Of a stretch of DNA of 64,000 bases, positions 8,796 through 17,675 are shown piece by piece (position 1 is the first letter of the stretch; every line of letters begins with the position of its first letter). The stretch lies in the NCBI GenBank assembly GCA_965223215.1, contig CBDCVZ010000010.1, positions 6,696,001 to 6,760,000 of the forward strand. Reading direction: 5' to 3'. The translations under genes and the position numbers were made by a program. A model generated the notes under the pieces. It did not search any database, was not told the origin of the DNA, and worked only from the letters and a program-made list of their open reading frames with translations. The DNA is from JABDMH01 sp965223215 (GTDB lineage Bacteria; Bacteroidota; Bacteroidia; Chitinophagales; Saprospiraceae).

Positions 8796-9350
8796 ATGAA
8801 CGGTCTTGTGTTGGTGGGGGGGAAGAGTGTCAGACTGGGAATGGATAAGAGCCGGCTGATGTGGCAAAACGTCCCACTTTACCTGCGTGGGCTACAACTT
8901 CTTAAGCCGTATTGCGACCTGACCTACTTGTCGTGCCGGGCAGATCAAATCTCTGCTTTTGCCTACCAAAACTTGCTGGTGGATCGCTATCCGGATTCGG
9001 GTCCGATGGGTGCGATCCTGACCGCCCTGGATCACCAACCTACCGCAAGTTGGTTGGTACTCGCGGTTGATTTGCCACTGGTCAATCGATCCATCCTCAA
9101 CCTACTGGTGCAGAAGAGAGATGCCGATAAATTGGGAACCTGCTTTGTTCAGAGGGAGGGTTTGATTCAACCGTTGTGTACTATTTATGAGCCTCCTTGC
9201 CGAAGCGTCCTAGCTCATGCCGTGGATATTGGTCAGTTGTCCTTACAAAAACTAATTCGTGAGGAGCCCTTTGCCGTGATTTCAACAATGTCAGATCACT
9301 TCTTAAATATCAATCGACCCGAAGACTGGGACCGGCTCCAAAAAAAGTAA
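8796..9350 (+). CDS. mobA: Molybdenum cofactor guanylyltransferase MobA
   Basis: Predicted to attach GMP to molybdopterin, giving the MGD form used by DMSO-reductase-type enzymes. The nucleotidyltransferase signature LVGGKSVRLGMDK is at the N-terminus, followed by DRYPDSGPMGAILTAL, VLAVDLPLV with the metal-binding aspartate, and a C-terminal NRPEDW. The conserved LxGG appears as LVGG and MG is retained. The ATG at 8796 lies one base after the moaC stop and is preferred to an in-frame TTG at 8778 that overlaps moaC. Confidence 0.9.
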   Translation: MNGLVLVGGKSVRLGMDKSRLMWQNVPLYLRGLQLLKPYCDLTYLSCRADQISAFAYQNLLVDRYPDSGPMGAILTALDHQPTASWLVLAVDLPLVNRSILNLLVQKRDADKLGTCFVQREGLIQPLCTIYEPPCRSVLAHAVDIGQLSLQKLIREEPFAVISTMSDHFLNINRPEDWDRLQKK

Positions 9351-9355
9351 AGACC

Positions 9356-9373
9356 GGTTTCCTTGGGCAAACC
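9356..9373. terminator. Weak hairpin in the mobA/moaE convergent gap
   Basis: GGTTT and AAACC form a 5-bp stem in the 23-base gap between the convergent mobA and moaE genes. On the reverse strand it is followed within a few bases by a T-rich stretch. It may help separate the two converging transcripts. The stem is short. Confidence 0.3.
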
Positions 9374-9805
9374 TTATGGATGTGCTGAGACCCAGACCTC
9401 ACCATCCTCAAATATTTCTTTTTTCCAGATGGGCACGGTTTCCTTCAAGGTGTCGATGGCATATCGACACGCTTTAAATGCAGCATCGCGATGTGCAGCT
9501 GCTACGGCTATTATTACGGCACTTTCGCCGATTTGAAGCGTGCCTAAGCGGTGATGAATGCTGATTTTCTGAACCGGCCATTGGTCAAAGATATGATCGA
9601 CAATCTTCGCCATCTCAGATTTTGCCATTGGTTCGTAGGCCTCAAACTCGAGTCTCACTACCGGTCTCCCAGCTGTCATGTTACGTACCGTTCCCACGAA
9701 TAAATTAATGCCACCACAATTTGGGACACTCACAAAATCTAGACAATCACGGATCACCAACGGCTCGTTCGAAATTACGACATCACTACTTTTCATGCCT
9801 TCCAT
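9374..9805 (-). CDS. moaE: Molybdopterin synthase catalytic subunit MoaE
   Basis: The large subunit of molybdopterin synthase, which transfers sulfur from MoaD thiocarboxylate to the pyranopterin. Motifs match MoaE: GGINLFVGTVRN, LEFEAYEPMA, IHHRLGTLQIGE, AAHRDAAF, and the catalytic-lysine region VPIWKKE near the C-terminus. The length is 143. The start ATG directly abuts the moaD stop codon with no spacer, so the two subunits are very likely translationally coupled, which suits a 1:1 complex. Confidence 0.96.
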   Translation of the reverse strand: MEGMKSSDVVISNEPLVIRDCLDFVSVPNCGGINLFVGTVRNMTAGRPVVRLEFEAYEPMAKSEMAKIVDHIFDQWPVQKISIHHRLGTLQIGESAVIIAVAAAHRDAAFKACRYAIDTLKETVPIWKKEIFEDGEVWVSAHP

Positions 9806-10048
9806 TTAACCACCACTCACGGGTGGAATAATCACAACTTCATCATTTTCTTGGAGCTGTTCATCGTCATCTACATACTCTTCTTTCACGGCAAACCTCA
9901 GTGAATGAAGTTTGGAAAAAGAAGGATGCTGTTCAAGTAAACGCTGGCGAAGGTCCTTGACCGAACTATCACGAGGAAGCTCAAAAACCCTCTTTCGAGC
10001 CCCCAGGATATCTTTGGCAATTCCAAATGCCAGAATGTGAATATTCAT
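9806..10048 (-). CDS. moaD: Molybdopterin synthase sulfur carrier MoaD
   Basis: An 80-residue ubiquitin-like sulfur carrier ending in the obligatory Gly-Gly (IIPPVSGG). In the pathway the terminal glycine is adenylylated by MoeB and thiolated. The open frame extends upstream to 10144, overlapping cimA, but that extension is non-homologous. The ATG at 10048 (MNIHILAFGIAKDILG) is the typical MoaD start. No MoeB gene is in the window, so activation must come from elsewhere. Confidence 0.93.
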   Translation of the reverse strand: MNIHILAFGIAKDILGARKRVFELPRDSSVKDLRQRLLEQHPSFSKLHSLRFAVKEEYVDDDEQLQENDEVVIIPPVSGG

Positions 10049-10128
10049 TTGACAAAGGTAAGCCAACCTTGATGTAATGCAAAGTGACGAATTTTTTGCG
10101 GCAGCGATCAGGTGGATTGGGGGAGTGG

Positions 10129-11736
10129 TTAATCTCCGCCACACTCTTGATCCATGTTTTCTTTGATCAGCTTATATCTGAATGAGTCGCAAAGCGCTTG
10201 ATAACTAGCTTCAATGATGCTGGGATCGGCAGCACAAGTCCACCAGGTCTCTGAGCCATCACCGGATTTCATCAGAACTTGTACAATGGAGTCGGTCCCC
10301 AAACCTGTCTGAGTAATTCTTACCTTATAATCTAGCAGGTCGACGGATCCCAGTTCTGGAAAATGCTGTCCAAAAGCCTTTCGCATGGCATGATCTAATG
10401 CTCCAACGGGCCCGGTCGATTCTGAAATCGTCATCAGAACCTCGGGGTTGTCGTCGACTTGTAGTTTGACCACGGCCTCGCTGATATTGATCTCTGAATC
10501 ACGGACTACCTCCGAAATCGTACGATAACTCACTAGGTTAAAGTCGTCCTTAAGATCGTGAAAGTGCTGATACAGAAGTACCAAAAAGGATGCATCCGCG
10601 TGTTCAAATTCATAACCCCGGCTTTCTAATTCTTTGATTTTCAGTAGAAATGATCGCATCTCCGGAGATTTCTCTTCGAGCTCAATGCCCATTTGACGTG
10701 CCTTGATCGCCACACTGCTCGCTCCGGACATATCTGAGAGCAAAATACGCTGTTTGTTCCCTACCAAATGCGGCTCGATGTGTTCATAACTTCGAGCCAC
10801 CTTCTTAGCAGCATTGGCATGCACACCGCCCTTATGTGCAAAAGCACTATCTCCAACAAAAGGCTGTTTTAGATCGGAAGGAATATTGGCCATCTTGTCA
10901 AAATACTGCGAAAAGCTACGAAGTTGATCCAGGTGTTTGCCGCAATTAAGTTGACGGTTTAGTTTCAAAGTCAAGTTGGGGATGATGGTGGTCAAATTGG
11001 CGTTGCCAACCCGTTCACCATATCCATTCATCGTTCCTTGGACCATGGTTGCTCCCCCTTCCACACCTACCAATGTCAGAGCGACTCCCAAGCCACTATC
11101 GTTATGGCAGTGCACACCAATTGGAATTTCAGGTAAAGCGGCTTGCACTTCTTTGAGTATAAATTCAAATTCTTTGAGCTGCGTACCACCGTTGGTGTCG
11201 CACAGGACCAGGTAATCCGCACCACCTTGCTGTGCAGACCTAAGGGTGTCAATCGCATAATTGCGATCGGCCTTGAAACCATCGAAGAAATGCTCTGCAT
11301 CATAAATTACTTCCCTACCCGCAGCTTTCAGATGATGAACAGAATCTCGAATCATCGCCAGGTTCTCCTCCAGAGAAGTGAACAGCACATCAGTAACATG
11401 CAGTGTCCAACTTTTTCCAAATATGGTTACCACGGGTGTGTTGGCTTCTATCAACTGTTGCAGTTGTGGATCCTCGGTAACACGCAAATTTGCCCGCCTC
11501 GTGGATCCAAAAGCAGCAATTTTGGCGTGTTTGAGAGGCAAATCTTGGGCCAGTCGAAAAAACTCCATATCGCGTGGATTTGATCCGGGCCATCCACCCT
11601 CAATGTAATCAATGCCGAATTCATCCATTTGCTCAGTGAGCCTGATCTTATCTTCTGCGGAGAATGAAATTCCCTCACCTTGAGTACCATCGCGCAAGGT
11701 GGTATCATAGATTAAGATGGTCTCGTTTGAGTTCAT
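10129..11736 (-). CDS. cimA: (R)-citramalate synthase
   Basis: Condenses acetyl-CoA with pyruvate to citramalate, the threonine-independent entry to isoleucine. The 535 residues have an HMGL-like TIM barrel opening with YDTTLRDGTQGEG, metal-site motif HCHNDSGLGVA, and a GGVHANA region. A C-terminal LeuA-type allosteric domain (about residues 400-520) ends in a LIKEN stretch. Citramalate synthase is favoured over isopropylmalate synthase by the overall CimA layout, including EGGWPGSNPRD near residue 46. It precedes moaD-moaE on the same strand by 80 bases and is unlikely to share their function. Confidence 0.9.
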   Translation of the reverse strand: MNSNETILIYDTTLRDGTQGEGISFSAEDKIRLTEQMDEFGIDYIEGGWPGSNPRDMEFFRLAQDLPLKHAKIAAFGSTRRANLRVTEDPQLQQLIEANTPVVTIFGKSWTLHVTDVLFTSLEENLAMIRDSVHHLKAAGREVIYDAEHFFDGFKADRNYAIDTLRSAQQGGADYLVLCDTNGGTQLKEFEFILKEVQAALPEIPIGVHCHNDSGLGVALTLVGVEGGATMVQGTMNGYGERVGNANLTTIIPNLTLKLNRQLNCGKHLDQLRSFSQYFDKMANIPSDLKQPFVGDSAFAHKGGVHANAAKKVARSYEHIEPHLVGNKQRILLSDMSGASSVAIKARQMGIELEEKSPEMRSFLLKIKELESRGYEFEHADASFLVLLYQHFHDLKDDFNLVSYRTISEVVRDSEINISEAVVKLQVDDNPEVLMTISESTGPVGALDHAMRKAFGQHFPELGSVDLLDYKVRITQTGLGTDSIVQVLMKSGDGSETWWTCAADPSIIEASYQALCDSFRYKLIKENMDQECGGD

Positions 11737-11907
11737 GAGTCACGATTCTTCTGAACGATATAAGACCGCGAATTTATTGATTAATTGACAAATCGCAGCG
11801 GTACCGATTCTTTTCTCCAAATCGGTCACCTAAACTTATGTATGAGAAAAATAATTATATGTAAGAATATATGGATTAAAGAAATATACGAAAAATCTAC
11901 CGTCGTA

Positions 11908-11939
11908 TTTGGCTGATGGCCGAGGGCTTTGTTAATTTG
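11908..11939 (+). promoter_or_regulatory. Bacteroidota promoter for the T9SS protein at 11965
   Basis: TTTG at 11908-11911 followed after 20 bases by TTAATTTG at 11932-11939 matches the -33 TTTG / -7 TAnnTTTG layout with one mismatch. Transcription would begin near 11945. This places the TTG at 11929 upstream of the transcript and supports the ATG at 11965 as the real start. Confidence 0.45.
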
Positions 11940-11964
11940 TCATAATACACCAAACCCGATCAGA

Positions 11965-13008
11965 ATGGTTCCGAACAGACTCAGCGCTGCCAAAACTATA
12001 TTGCTTACCCTGCTGCTATGTCGCCTCCCGTCCGCATTTGGGCAATTGTCTTGCTGCGACGAATGGGATCAGCCTATCATGCTTGAACTGATGTATATGG
12101 CTACGGATTGTTCTGGTTCCACCAATGGTCAATCTTCTGCAGATTGCTTGGATTTTGACGGTGGACCGGCAAACTTCGATCAAGTGTACGTGAAGATCTG
12201 CGCGACGGATCATCCCAATGACGACTCTCAAGTCTGGAAGCGCACCGTTGTGAATCTAGGTTCAAGTTTGTTTTTTACAAATAAAGACGTAGGTGCGGAT
12301 TACATTCCAGAGCTAACCCACTTATTTATTTTTGCTGATGAGAGTGAAGGGAGGCTCCTGCAACACGTAAAATTAGAGTCATCTTGTAAGCGTTCCCTCG
12401 CGTTACATGATCAATGGGGTTCGGTTCGGCTCACTGCCATTGAGGGTTTCAAGGGAGGGTTATGCAGCTCGCATAATTTGACTCTTTTGCCGCTGAGTTT
12501 TGTGTACTTTGATGCACAGACCAGCGATTATGGTGTTGAAATCAATTGGGGTGTATCTGGTGAATTATTTGAGGGTAAAATGGAAGTGCAGCGATCAGGA
12601 GATGGTCGTTACTTTGATCCACTATCTACTTTTTTGGCTTCTTCGGTGAGTGGTCTCTCAGATTATACTTACCTCGACCACGAGCCACTTGAGTTGCATA
12701 ATTATTATCGATTAAAAATATTTAATGACGACGGCTCTACATCTTACTCACAAATTGAATTAATTAACAATGAAAAAGTGAGCGACACGAGGGTCTATCC
12801 TAATCCAGTTACAGATAATCTGCAATTGTCATCCACTACCAAAGATCAAATGGTAGAGGTGACCAATCTAGTGGGTGAGATTCAATCCCGGGTTGCATGT
12901 AGTCAAAATTCGACGCGGGTTGAAATGTCGAAATTGACACCTGGGATGTATTTTGTGATTTTACAAAATCATCAATCTCGAAAAATATTTTCGGTCATAA
13001 AAAATTAA
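11965..13008 (+). CDS. Secreted protein with T9SS type-A sorting domain
   Basis: A 347-residue exported protein. A signal peptide (MVPNRLSAAKTILLTLLL...SAFGQ) is followed by a cysteine-rich N-terminal half (QLSCC, DCSGSTNG, YVKICATDHP) of unknown fold, then a beta-rich stretch about 200-260. The C-terminal 75 residues are a T9SS sorting domain (VYPNPVTDNLQL, VTNLVGEI, LTPGMYFVIL) that would direct it across the outer membrane and leave it surface-attached or released. The ATG at 11965 is chosen because it places the signal peptide at the N-terminus and lies downstream of a likely promoter. The function is not recognised. Confidence 0.85.
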   Translation: MVPNRLSAAKTILLTLLLCRLPSAFGQLSCCDEWDQPIMLELMYMATDCSGSTNGQSSADCLDFDGGPANFDQVYVKICATDHPNDDSQVWKRTVVNLGSSLFFTNKDVGADYIPELTHLFIFADESEGRLLQHVKLESSCKRSLALHDQWGSVRLTAIEGFKGGLCSSHNLTLLPLSFVYFDAQTSDYGVEINWGVSGELFEGKMEVQRSGDGRYFDPLSTFLASSVSGLSDYTYLDHEPLELHNYYRLKIFNDDGSTSYSQIELINNEKVSDTRVYPNPVTDNLQLSSTTKDQMVEVTNLVGEIQSRVACSQNSTRVEMSKLTPGMYFVILQNHQSRKIFSVIKN

Positions 13009-13200
13009 TTATTTCTCTGTATACATTTATTTATTTACCACCAAATAGAAGGAGGGAGACTCATTTATTTTGGAATTCGATGAATCATCTTGACGATTAA
13101 GTAGTAGACCTGGGAGCAATCAAATGCCACCGGGGTAAGTCAATTTTTAGATCTACATGTAAGTGTATGTTTAAACAAAATGGACAGTTCGATGAATGGA

Positions 13201-13584
13201 CTATTCTTCACCGACATAGAGTATTTGATCTACCTTTAAATGGGTGAGATCAAATCGAATGTCAATATTACCGATTACCTGTTCACGGATTTCTTCATCA
13301 TAGCCAATAGCCACAAACCAATGGTTGCCCAGGGGTATGTCTCTGAAACAAACCCGACCCTGATTATCGGAGGTCTGCATTAAATTAAAGCTGTCGAAAT
13401 CATCATAGCCAGGAAAATCGATGGTGTTGAACTTGACGTATACATCAATATTGGGTATGATCTTACTGTGATGTTGAGTGGTAAAGCAGGCTTCGGTACG
13501 CATCTCATTCTTAACGCCAGTGCAGGCTACCATCAGTGCACCCAGCAGCCAGAAAACCAGGAGATGTGTTGTCGGTGTCTTCAC
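13201..13584 (-). CDS. Small putative lipoprotein
   Basis: A 127-residue protein with a hydrophobic signal ending in a lipobox-like LMVAC (Cys near residue 21), so probably lipid-anchored. The mature part is mostly beta, with RVCFRDIPLGNHWFVAIGYD, which resembles the carboxypeptidase-regulatory-like/Ig-type fold often seen in Bacteroidota lipoproteins. No family is recognised. It stands alone between the T9SS protein at 11965 and the alcohol dehydrogenase. Confidence 0.65.
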   Translation of the reverse strand: MKTPTTHLLVFWLLGALMVACTGVKNEMRTEACFTTQHHSKIIPNIDVYVKFNTIDFPGYDDFDSFNLMQTSDNQGRVCFRDIPLGNHWFVAIGYDEEIREQVIGNIDIRFDLTHLKVDQILYVGEE

Positions 13585-13680
13585 AACTTACAAGATAATT
13601 GAATTATCAATTGAAAACCGGAGGGTTTTGTTCATCTGGAGATATTGCATACTTTCAGTTTGGACTCAAGAAGCGTGGCT

Positions 13681-14715
13681 ATGCGTGCGGTATATTATGA
13701 CCAATTTGGTAAGCGACCCGAATTGCGGCAGGTGCCGATTCCAAAGATCTCTACCCACGCTGTATTACTGAAAGTCGCTGCAGCGGGGATTTGCCGGAGT
13801 GATTGGCATGGTTGGCAAGGTCATGATTCAGACATCCAATTGCCACATGTTCCCGGACATGAGTTTTCTGGTGTGATTCAGGAAGTGGGTTCAGAAGTGC
13901 ATCGCTGGAAGGTAGGACAACGAGTCACTACACCCTTTGTGCAAGCTTGTGGATCTTGTGCCTATTGTAATCAAGGTGATCACCAGGTTTGCCTCAATCA
14001 GGCCCAGGCCGGCTTTACACATTGGGGTGCATTTGCGGAATATGTAGAGGTGCGATTTGCTGATGTCAACCTGGTTGCCGTACCCAACTGGATGTCCATG
14101 GAGGTGGCAGCTAGTTTGGGTTGCCGTTTTGGAACGGCCTATCGAGCGGTCATCATGCAGGGGAGGCTCAAGGTAGACCAATCGCTGGTCGTTTTCGGTT
14201 GTGGGGGAGTGGGACTTTCGGTGATTCGTATCGCCTCGAAAATCGGTGCGAGGGTTGTAGCTGTAGATGTCAATGAAGATGCATTGGCCTTGGCCAAACA
14301 GTGTGGTGCTGATCGGACTTTTCTCCGCCATGAGGAAAAAGTCCTACAAGCCTATGCTCGCGAATTCGGAGGTTTAGATCTTAGCATTGATGCCATTGGC
14401 GAGGCAGGATTAGTTCATTTCAGTTTGTCATTATTGCGAAGACGTGGCCGGCATATTCAGGTCGGCTTGTTTTCTCCGCAAGTACAATGGCAGTTTAATC
14501 CCTCTCGCTTGGTTGCACATGAATTGGAATTGCTAGGTAGCCATGGTCTGCAAGCGCACAAATATGGCGAAATGCTGGACTTTATTGCTGATCATGACCT
14601 TGCCCTCGACTTGCTGATCAACGAGGGTTGCAATCTAGAGCAATCCATCGAAAAACTCGTCAACATGGGCACGGATAAGCACCGCGGAATTGACGTGATT
14701 ACCCATTTCAATTGA
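13681..14715 (+). CDS. Zinc-dependent alcohol dehydrogenase (MDR family)
   Basis: Medium-chain dehydrogenase/reductase, cytoplasmic. The catalytic zinc site has C38, H60 and E61 (GICRSDWHG; GHEFSG). A structural zinc loop with C90, C93, C96 and C104 is present (ACGSCAYCNQGDHQVC). A Rossmann dinucleotide site reads GCGGVGLS, with VVAVDVNEDAL after it. The length of 344 is typical. The frame opens at TTG 13645, but the ATG at 13681 begins the usual MRAVYYDQFG. Natural substrate cannot be told; the converging downstream gene is unrelated. Confidence 0.93.
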   Translation: MRAVYYDQFGKRPELRQVPIPKISTHAVLLKVAAAGICRSDWHGWQGHDSDIQLPHVPGHEFSGVIQEVGSEVHRWKVGQRVTTPFVQACGSCAYCNQGDHQVCLNQAQAGFTHWGAFAEYVEVRFADVNLVAVPNWMSMEVAASLGCRFGTAYRAVIMQGRLKVDQSLVVFGCGGVGLSVIRIASKIGARVVAVDVNEDALALAKQCGADRTFLRHEEKVLQAYAREFGGLDLSIDAIGEAGLVHFSLSLLRRRGRHIQVGLFSPQVQWQFNPSRLVAHELELLGSHGLQAHKYGEMLDFIADHDLALDLLINEGCNLEQSIEKLVNMGTDKHRGIDVITHFN

Positions 14716-14727
14716 GGCTTGCAAAAA

Positions 14728-15618
14728 CTAGAAGGAATAGGAAATACCGAGTGTCATCGTATCATACAACCTGTCGAAAAAACCCTTTTTGAAGGCCAGG
14801 GTGGCACTCCATTTCTTTGATGTGAATACGACCTCACTCTGCCAGAGCAAAGGTCTATCACCATTATCCAGGTAGCCCGAATATCCTTTCAACTGTTGTA
14901 CCAATCGCCAGTTGTTGGCTTGCAGCTCTAGACCTGCGCCACCCAAAATCGCGTCATTTTGAAAATGTATGTCAGAGTTGGTTTGCCAGATGTAGATACC
15001 TGCCATGGCCGATGCTTTCAATTGCAGGTGCTCTTTGTTCATCAGTAAGAAGCCCACCGAACCGTCAAAGTAATAGGCAGGAGCATCCGTAAATCTCGCC
15101 AAACCTTGACGTGTGGAGGTGGCAAATTTATAACCTATTCGAAGGGCTGCTCCCCACTGAGCGCGTCTCAGTACTTGTAGCAGCGTGTTTAAGTAGATGT
15201 CGCCCTGTGCCCGGTTGATATCATAAAAGGTGTGAAAAGTGTTTCGTTCGGTTTTCAGATCGTGCGACATCCGAAAGTATTCAAGCGGTACCCAATCAAC
15301 TTTGAATGATAGCTTGTCCTTAACCAGCACGTAGGTGGCTGCAATGGCTGGGTTCAGGGTGCGATCACCGGTAGTTTGATGCCAGTTTCCGCTGATTCCA
15401 AGACTAGACTGGCTATCAATCATACCTTCGCTGAGGGCTGGGATGGGCAAGGCATTGGGGCCCATAAACCTCGGCGAACTAATAATGTATTCACTCCAGT
15501 GCGTGATTCCGTCCCACTGTACATTGTCTGCCCACCAGTAATGATCCTGAGCACTCAGCGTGAGTGCCTGACTGGTGATAGAAACGATGGCAAATAAGTA
15601 GCATCGAAAACTCGGCAT
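14728..15618 (-). CDS. Probable outer-membrane beta-barrel protein
   Basis: About 296 residues after a signal peptide (MPSFRCYLFAIVSIT...LSAQ). The mature part is rich in alternating aromatic strands, and the final residue is phenylalanine (MTLGISYSF), the usual C-terminal signature of outer-membrane barrels. A different ATG lies 8 codons upstream at 15642. No named family was recognised. It converges with the alcohol dehydrogenase, 12 bases away, and sits directly downstream of the DUF2490 gene on the same strand. Confidence 0.7.
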   Translation of the reverse strand: MPSFRCYLFAIVSITSQALTLSAQDHYWWADNVQWDGITHWSEYIISSPRFMGPNALPIPALSEGMIDSQSSLGISGNWHQTTGDRTLNPAIAATYVLVKDKLSFKVDWVPLEYFRMSHDLKTERNTFHTFYDINRAQGDIYLNTLLQVLRRAQWGAALRIGYKFATSTRQGLARFTDAPAYYFDGSVGFLLMNKEHLQLKASAMAGIYIWQTNSDIHFQNDAILGGAGLELQANNWRLVQQLKGYSGYLDNGDRPLLWQSEVVFTSKKWSATLAFKKGFFDRLYDTMTLGISYSF

Positions 15619-15724
15619 AGGTGCAAATTTGCATACTGCCAAGAGAATATCAAAGGAAGGTGCTAAGATACAGTGATCCTATCTCTGATCAAGACCATCC
15701 GGTCTAAGCTCGGATCCCTAATCG

Positions 15725-16471
15725 CTACAGCGTATGCAAGGCCGCTACCCTAAACACCCACGAGCGAGAGTTACCATCTGAATCTTTCGAAAAAGTGTCT
15801 TCAGCGATTACTTGAGCTTCAACCCGAAAGCGACTGAAAGTATCAAACCCGACAAAACCTGATAATCGATTCATACTGATGGTGGAGGCCGATGCAACGG
15901 AACTTGAGAGGTTGCTAAAGATTTCGTCACGCAGACCGAAATAAACGCCGCTGGAGGTCGGAATGGTCAAATCCAATTCGTAGCGAACTCTAGTATTATA
16001 TCGATCGCCCTCTCTGAGATCCTGGGTGATTTGCTCCTCGACCCGCAAACGGTGTCTCATCAAAGTTGATCCAAAGTCTTTGTGATATTGAAGCTCTTGT
16101 GCCAACCGCAGCTCTTGAGAGACATTGGGCACATTATAGTCCCAGAAAAAACCCATGCCAGCACCAATTCTCCAATGCGGACTTAGATCATATAGAAAGA
16201 TGCTCCTGACATTCAGTCTTCGTCGTCCTGATTCTGTAAAGAATTGATGACCAAAGTCAGATTCAATAGACATGCCTTTTTTGAATTGAAAATAACTCTC
16301 GTAGCTCAACCAGACTCGATTGTTTAGATTTTGAGCATTTTCATTATTTGACCTTTGAAATAGGGAACCTCCAACCAAGGTTTGGCTGTGAAGATTGGTT
16401 AAACTTAGTGTTGAAACAAAAAGTGCACATAGAAGAATGGCACTTCTTTTGAACGGGATAGTGCAGCTCAT
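15725..16471 (-). CDS. DUF2490-like outer-membrane protein
   Basis: A 248-residue protein with a signal peptide and a beta-barrel-like mature part. Sequence such as NRVWLSYESYFQFKKGMSIESDFGHQFF, with a later RHRLRVEEQI...YNTRVRYELDL and FVGFDTFSRFRVEAQVI, fits DUF2490, a barrel family common in Bacteroidota with unknown cargo. It is 106 bases upstream of the other barrel gene. A palindrome and a short inverted repeat lie just upstream of its start. Confidence 0.72.
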   Translation of the reverse strand: MSCTIPFKRSAILLCALFVSTLSLTNLHSQTLVGGSLFQRSNNENAQNLNNRVWLSYESYFQFKKGMSIESDFGHQFFTESGRRRLNVRSIFLYDLSPHWRIGAGMGFFWDYNVPNVSQELRLAQELQYHKDFGSTLMRHRLRVEEQITQDLREGDRYNTRVRYELDLTIPTSSGVYFGLRDEIFSNLSSSVASASTISMNRLSGFVGFDTFSRFRVEAQVIAEDTFSKDSDGNSRSWVFRVAALHTL

Positions 16472-16974
16472 CGGGTATGAGTTTGAATGTAACTAATGGT
16501 TTTTCTAAAATCTATCGATCGATAATTAGATACAGATTTGATCGGACGGTATCTAACTACTAAATCGTCATCAAGATACTAATTTTGTCGTAAAGTAGTG
16601 GATCTAAAACGACGATTGTCCCCCTTCAATTGTTGCCGACTAGTAAATTGTTGGCTGAATAGGGTTCATCTGATGGAATCTTCTAACATGTTGTGTATGA
16701 GCGTTATATAACGATTTTTTGTGGTTTATTTGGCATCGATTCCAAGTTATGCTTCGCATATCTAAATATCATCATAGACAATTTATTGACGCTCTTAGGT
16801 GTTGTTGAAGACATGATAATTTCAGAGATATATTCGAGGTTTTTACCGCTGCTTCGAGCGATTAATGTTACCATGAATTCTCCCGATCACATGACGCAAA
16901 AAAAAATGTGACGATTGCGTAAAAAAAAGAAAAATAATTGTTGAATGCGACCTGGTTCTGTGCCTTGGATGCAC
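16472..16974. other. Gene-poor spacer of about 500 bases
   Basis: No supported gene here. A 72-codon forward frame at 16693-16911 has no recognisable features and poor coding character. The stretch is AT-rich with A-runs near 16896-16940 (reverse-strand T-runs downstream of the DJ-1 gene, no strong stem). A 12-base palindrome TATCGATCGATA at 16513-16524 and an 8-bp inverted repeat TTAGATAC...GTATCTAA at 16526-16556 lie upstream of the DUF2490 gene and could be regulatory. Confidence 0.4.
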
Positions 16975-17526
16975 CTATTCTGATAAGCACTGGAAAACCT
17001 CACGGTAAAATTCGGGATGGGATTCCCATGTTTGACCGGCTACAATCCGACCATCACGCACGGCCTCCGGGCTGCACCAGGTGCCACCGGCCGCTTCGAG
17101 CTCAAATTTCACGTGCTCATAGCAAGTCAGTTGTTTACCATGGGTCAGTCCTGCCGCAATCAGAATCTGGATGCCATGACAGAGAGAAAAAATCCATCTG
17201 CTTTGGCGATCAAATGTCTGAACCAACTCCAAGAGCGTAGCGTCATGCCTCAGGTACTCAGGCGCCCGTCCACCTAAGAGCAGCACCGCCAGGTAATCAT
17301 CAACAACCACTTCATCAAAGCCCAAATCAGATTTGATTTTGTATCCTGGCGACTCTTTATAGGTATCCCAACCTGGTTCGAAATCATGAATTACCATATT
17401 TAGTAAGCGCACGCTTGGAGCTGCTACCTCCACAGTAAAACCGGCCTCTCGGAATCTGTGCAGTGCGTAGAGAGCCTCGTAACTCTCCCCCGCATCACCA
17501 GTAACTAAAAGAATTTTTCCTTCCAT
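16975..17526 (-). CDS. DJ-1/PfpI family protein
   Basis: A 183-residue single-domain protein of the class I glutamine amidotransferase-like superfamily. The nucleophile elbow is FSLCHG with C116, and an early acidic residue is in GESYE (E14/E17). Relatives include proteases, glyoxalases/deglycases and chaperones; which one applies cannot be read here. The frame extends 18 codons upstream, but MEGKILLVTGDAG is the normal start. No signal peptide. It reads divergently from the glycine-zipper protein. Confidence 0.85.
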   Translation of the reverse strand: MEGKILLVTGDAGESYEALYALHRFREAGFTVEVAAPSVRLLNMVIHDFEPGWDTYKESPGYKIKSDLGFDEVVVDDYLAVLLLGGRAPEYLRHDATLLELVQTFDRQSRWIFSLCHGIQILIAAGLTHGKQLTCYEHVKFELEAAGGTWCSPEAVRDGRIVAGQTWESHPEFYREVFQCLSE

Positions 17527-17675
17527 GCAAATGAAGATAGTGCGATTTTTCTGGATTTGAGTTTGCTGGCAAAGTGACAAAAGGCCGACAATTCTCTATT
17601 TTAAGGGCACCGGGCGACAAATCACGGCTTGTATACGTTTAAATTGGGGGTAATGACCCTCTAGATTCCTATCTT

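Noticed and set aside
16570..16584. A 15-base sequence ATCAAGATACTAATT repeated at 23950-23964
   Set aside because: An identical 15-mer is expected a couple of times by chance in 64 kb; both are in promoter regions, but nothing else links them.
16693..16911. A 72-codon frame in the 500-base spacer
   Set aside because: No motifs, no ribosome-binding cue and AT-rich composition; likely chance.
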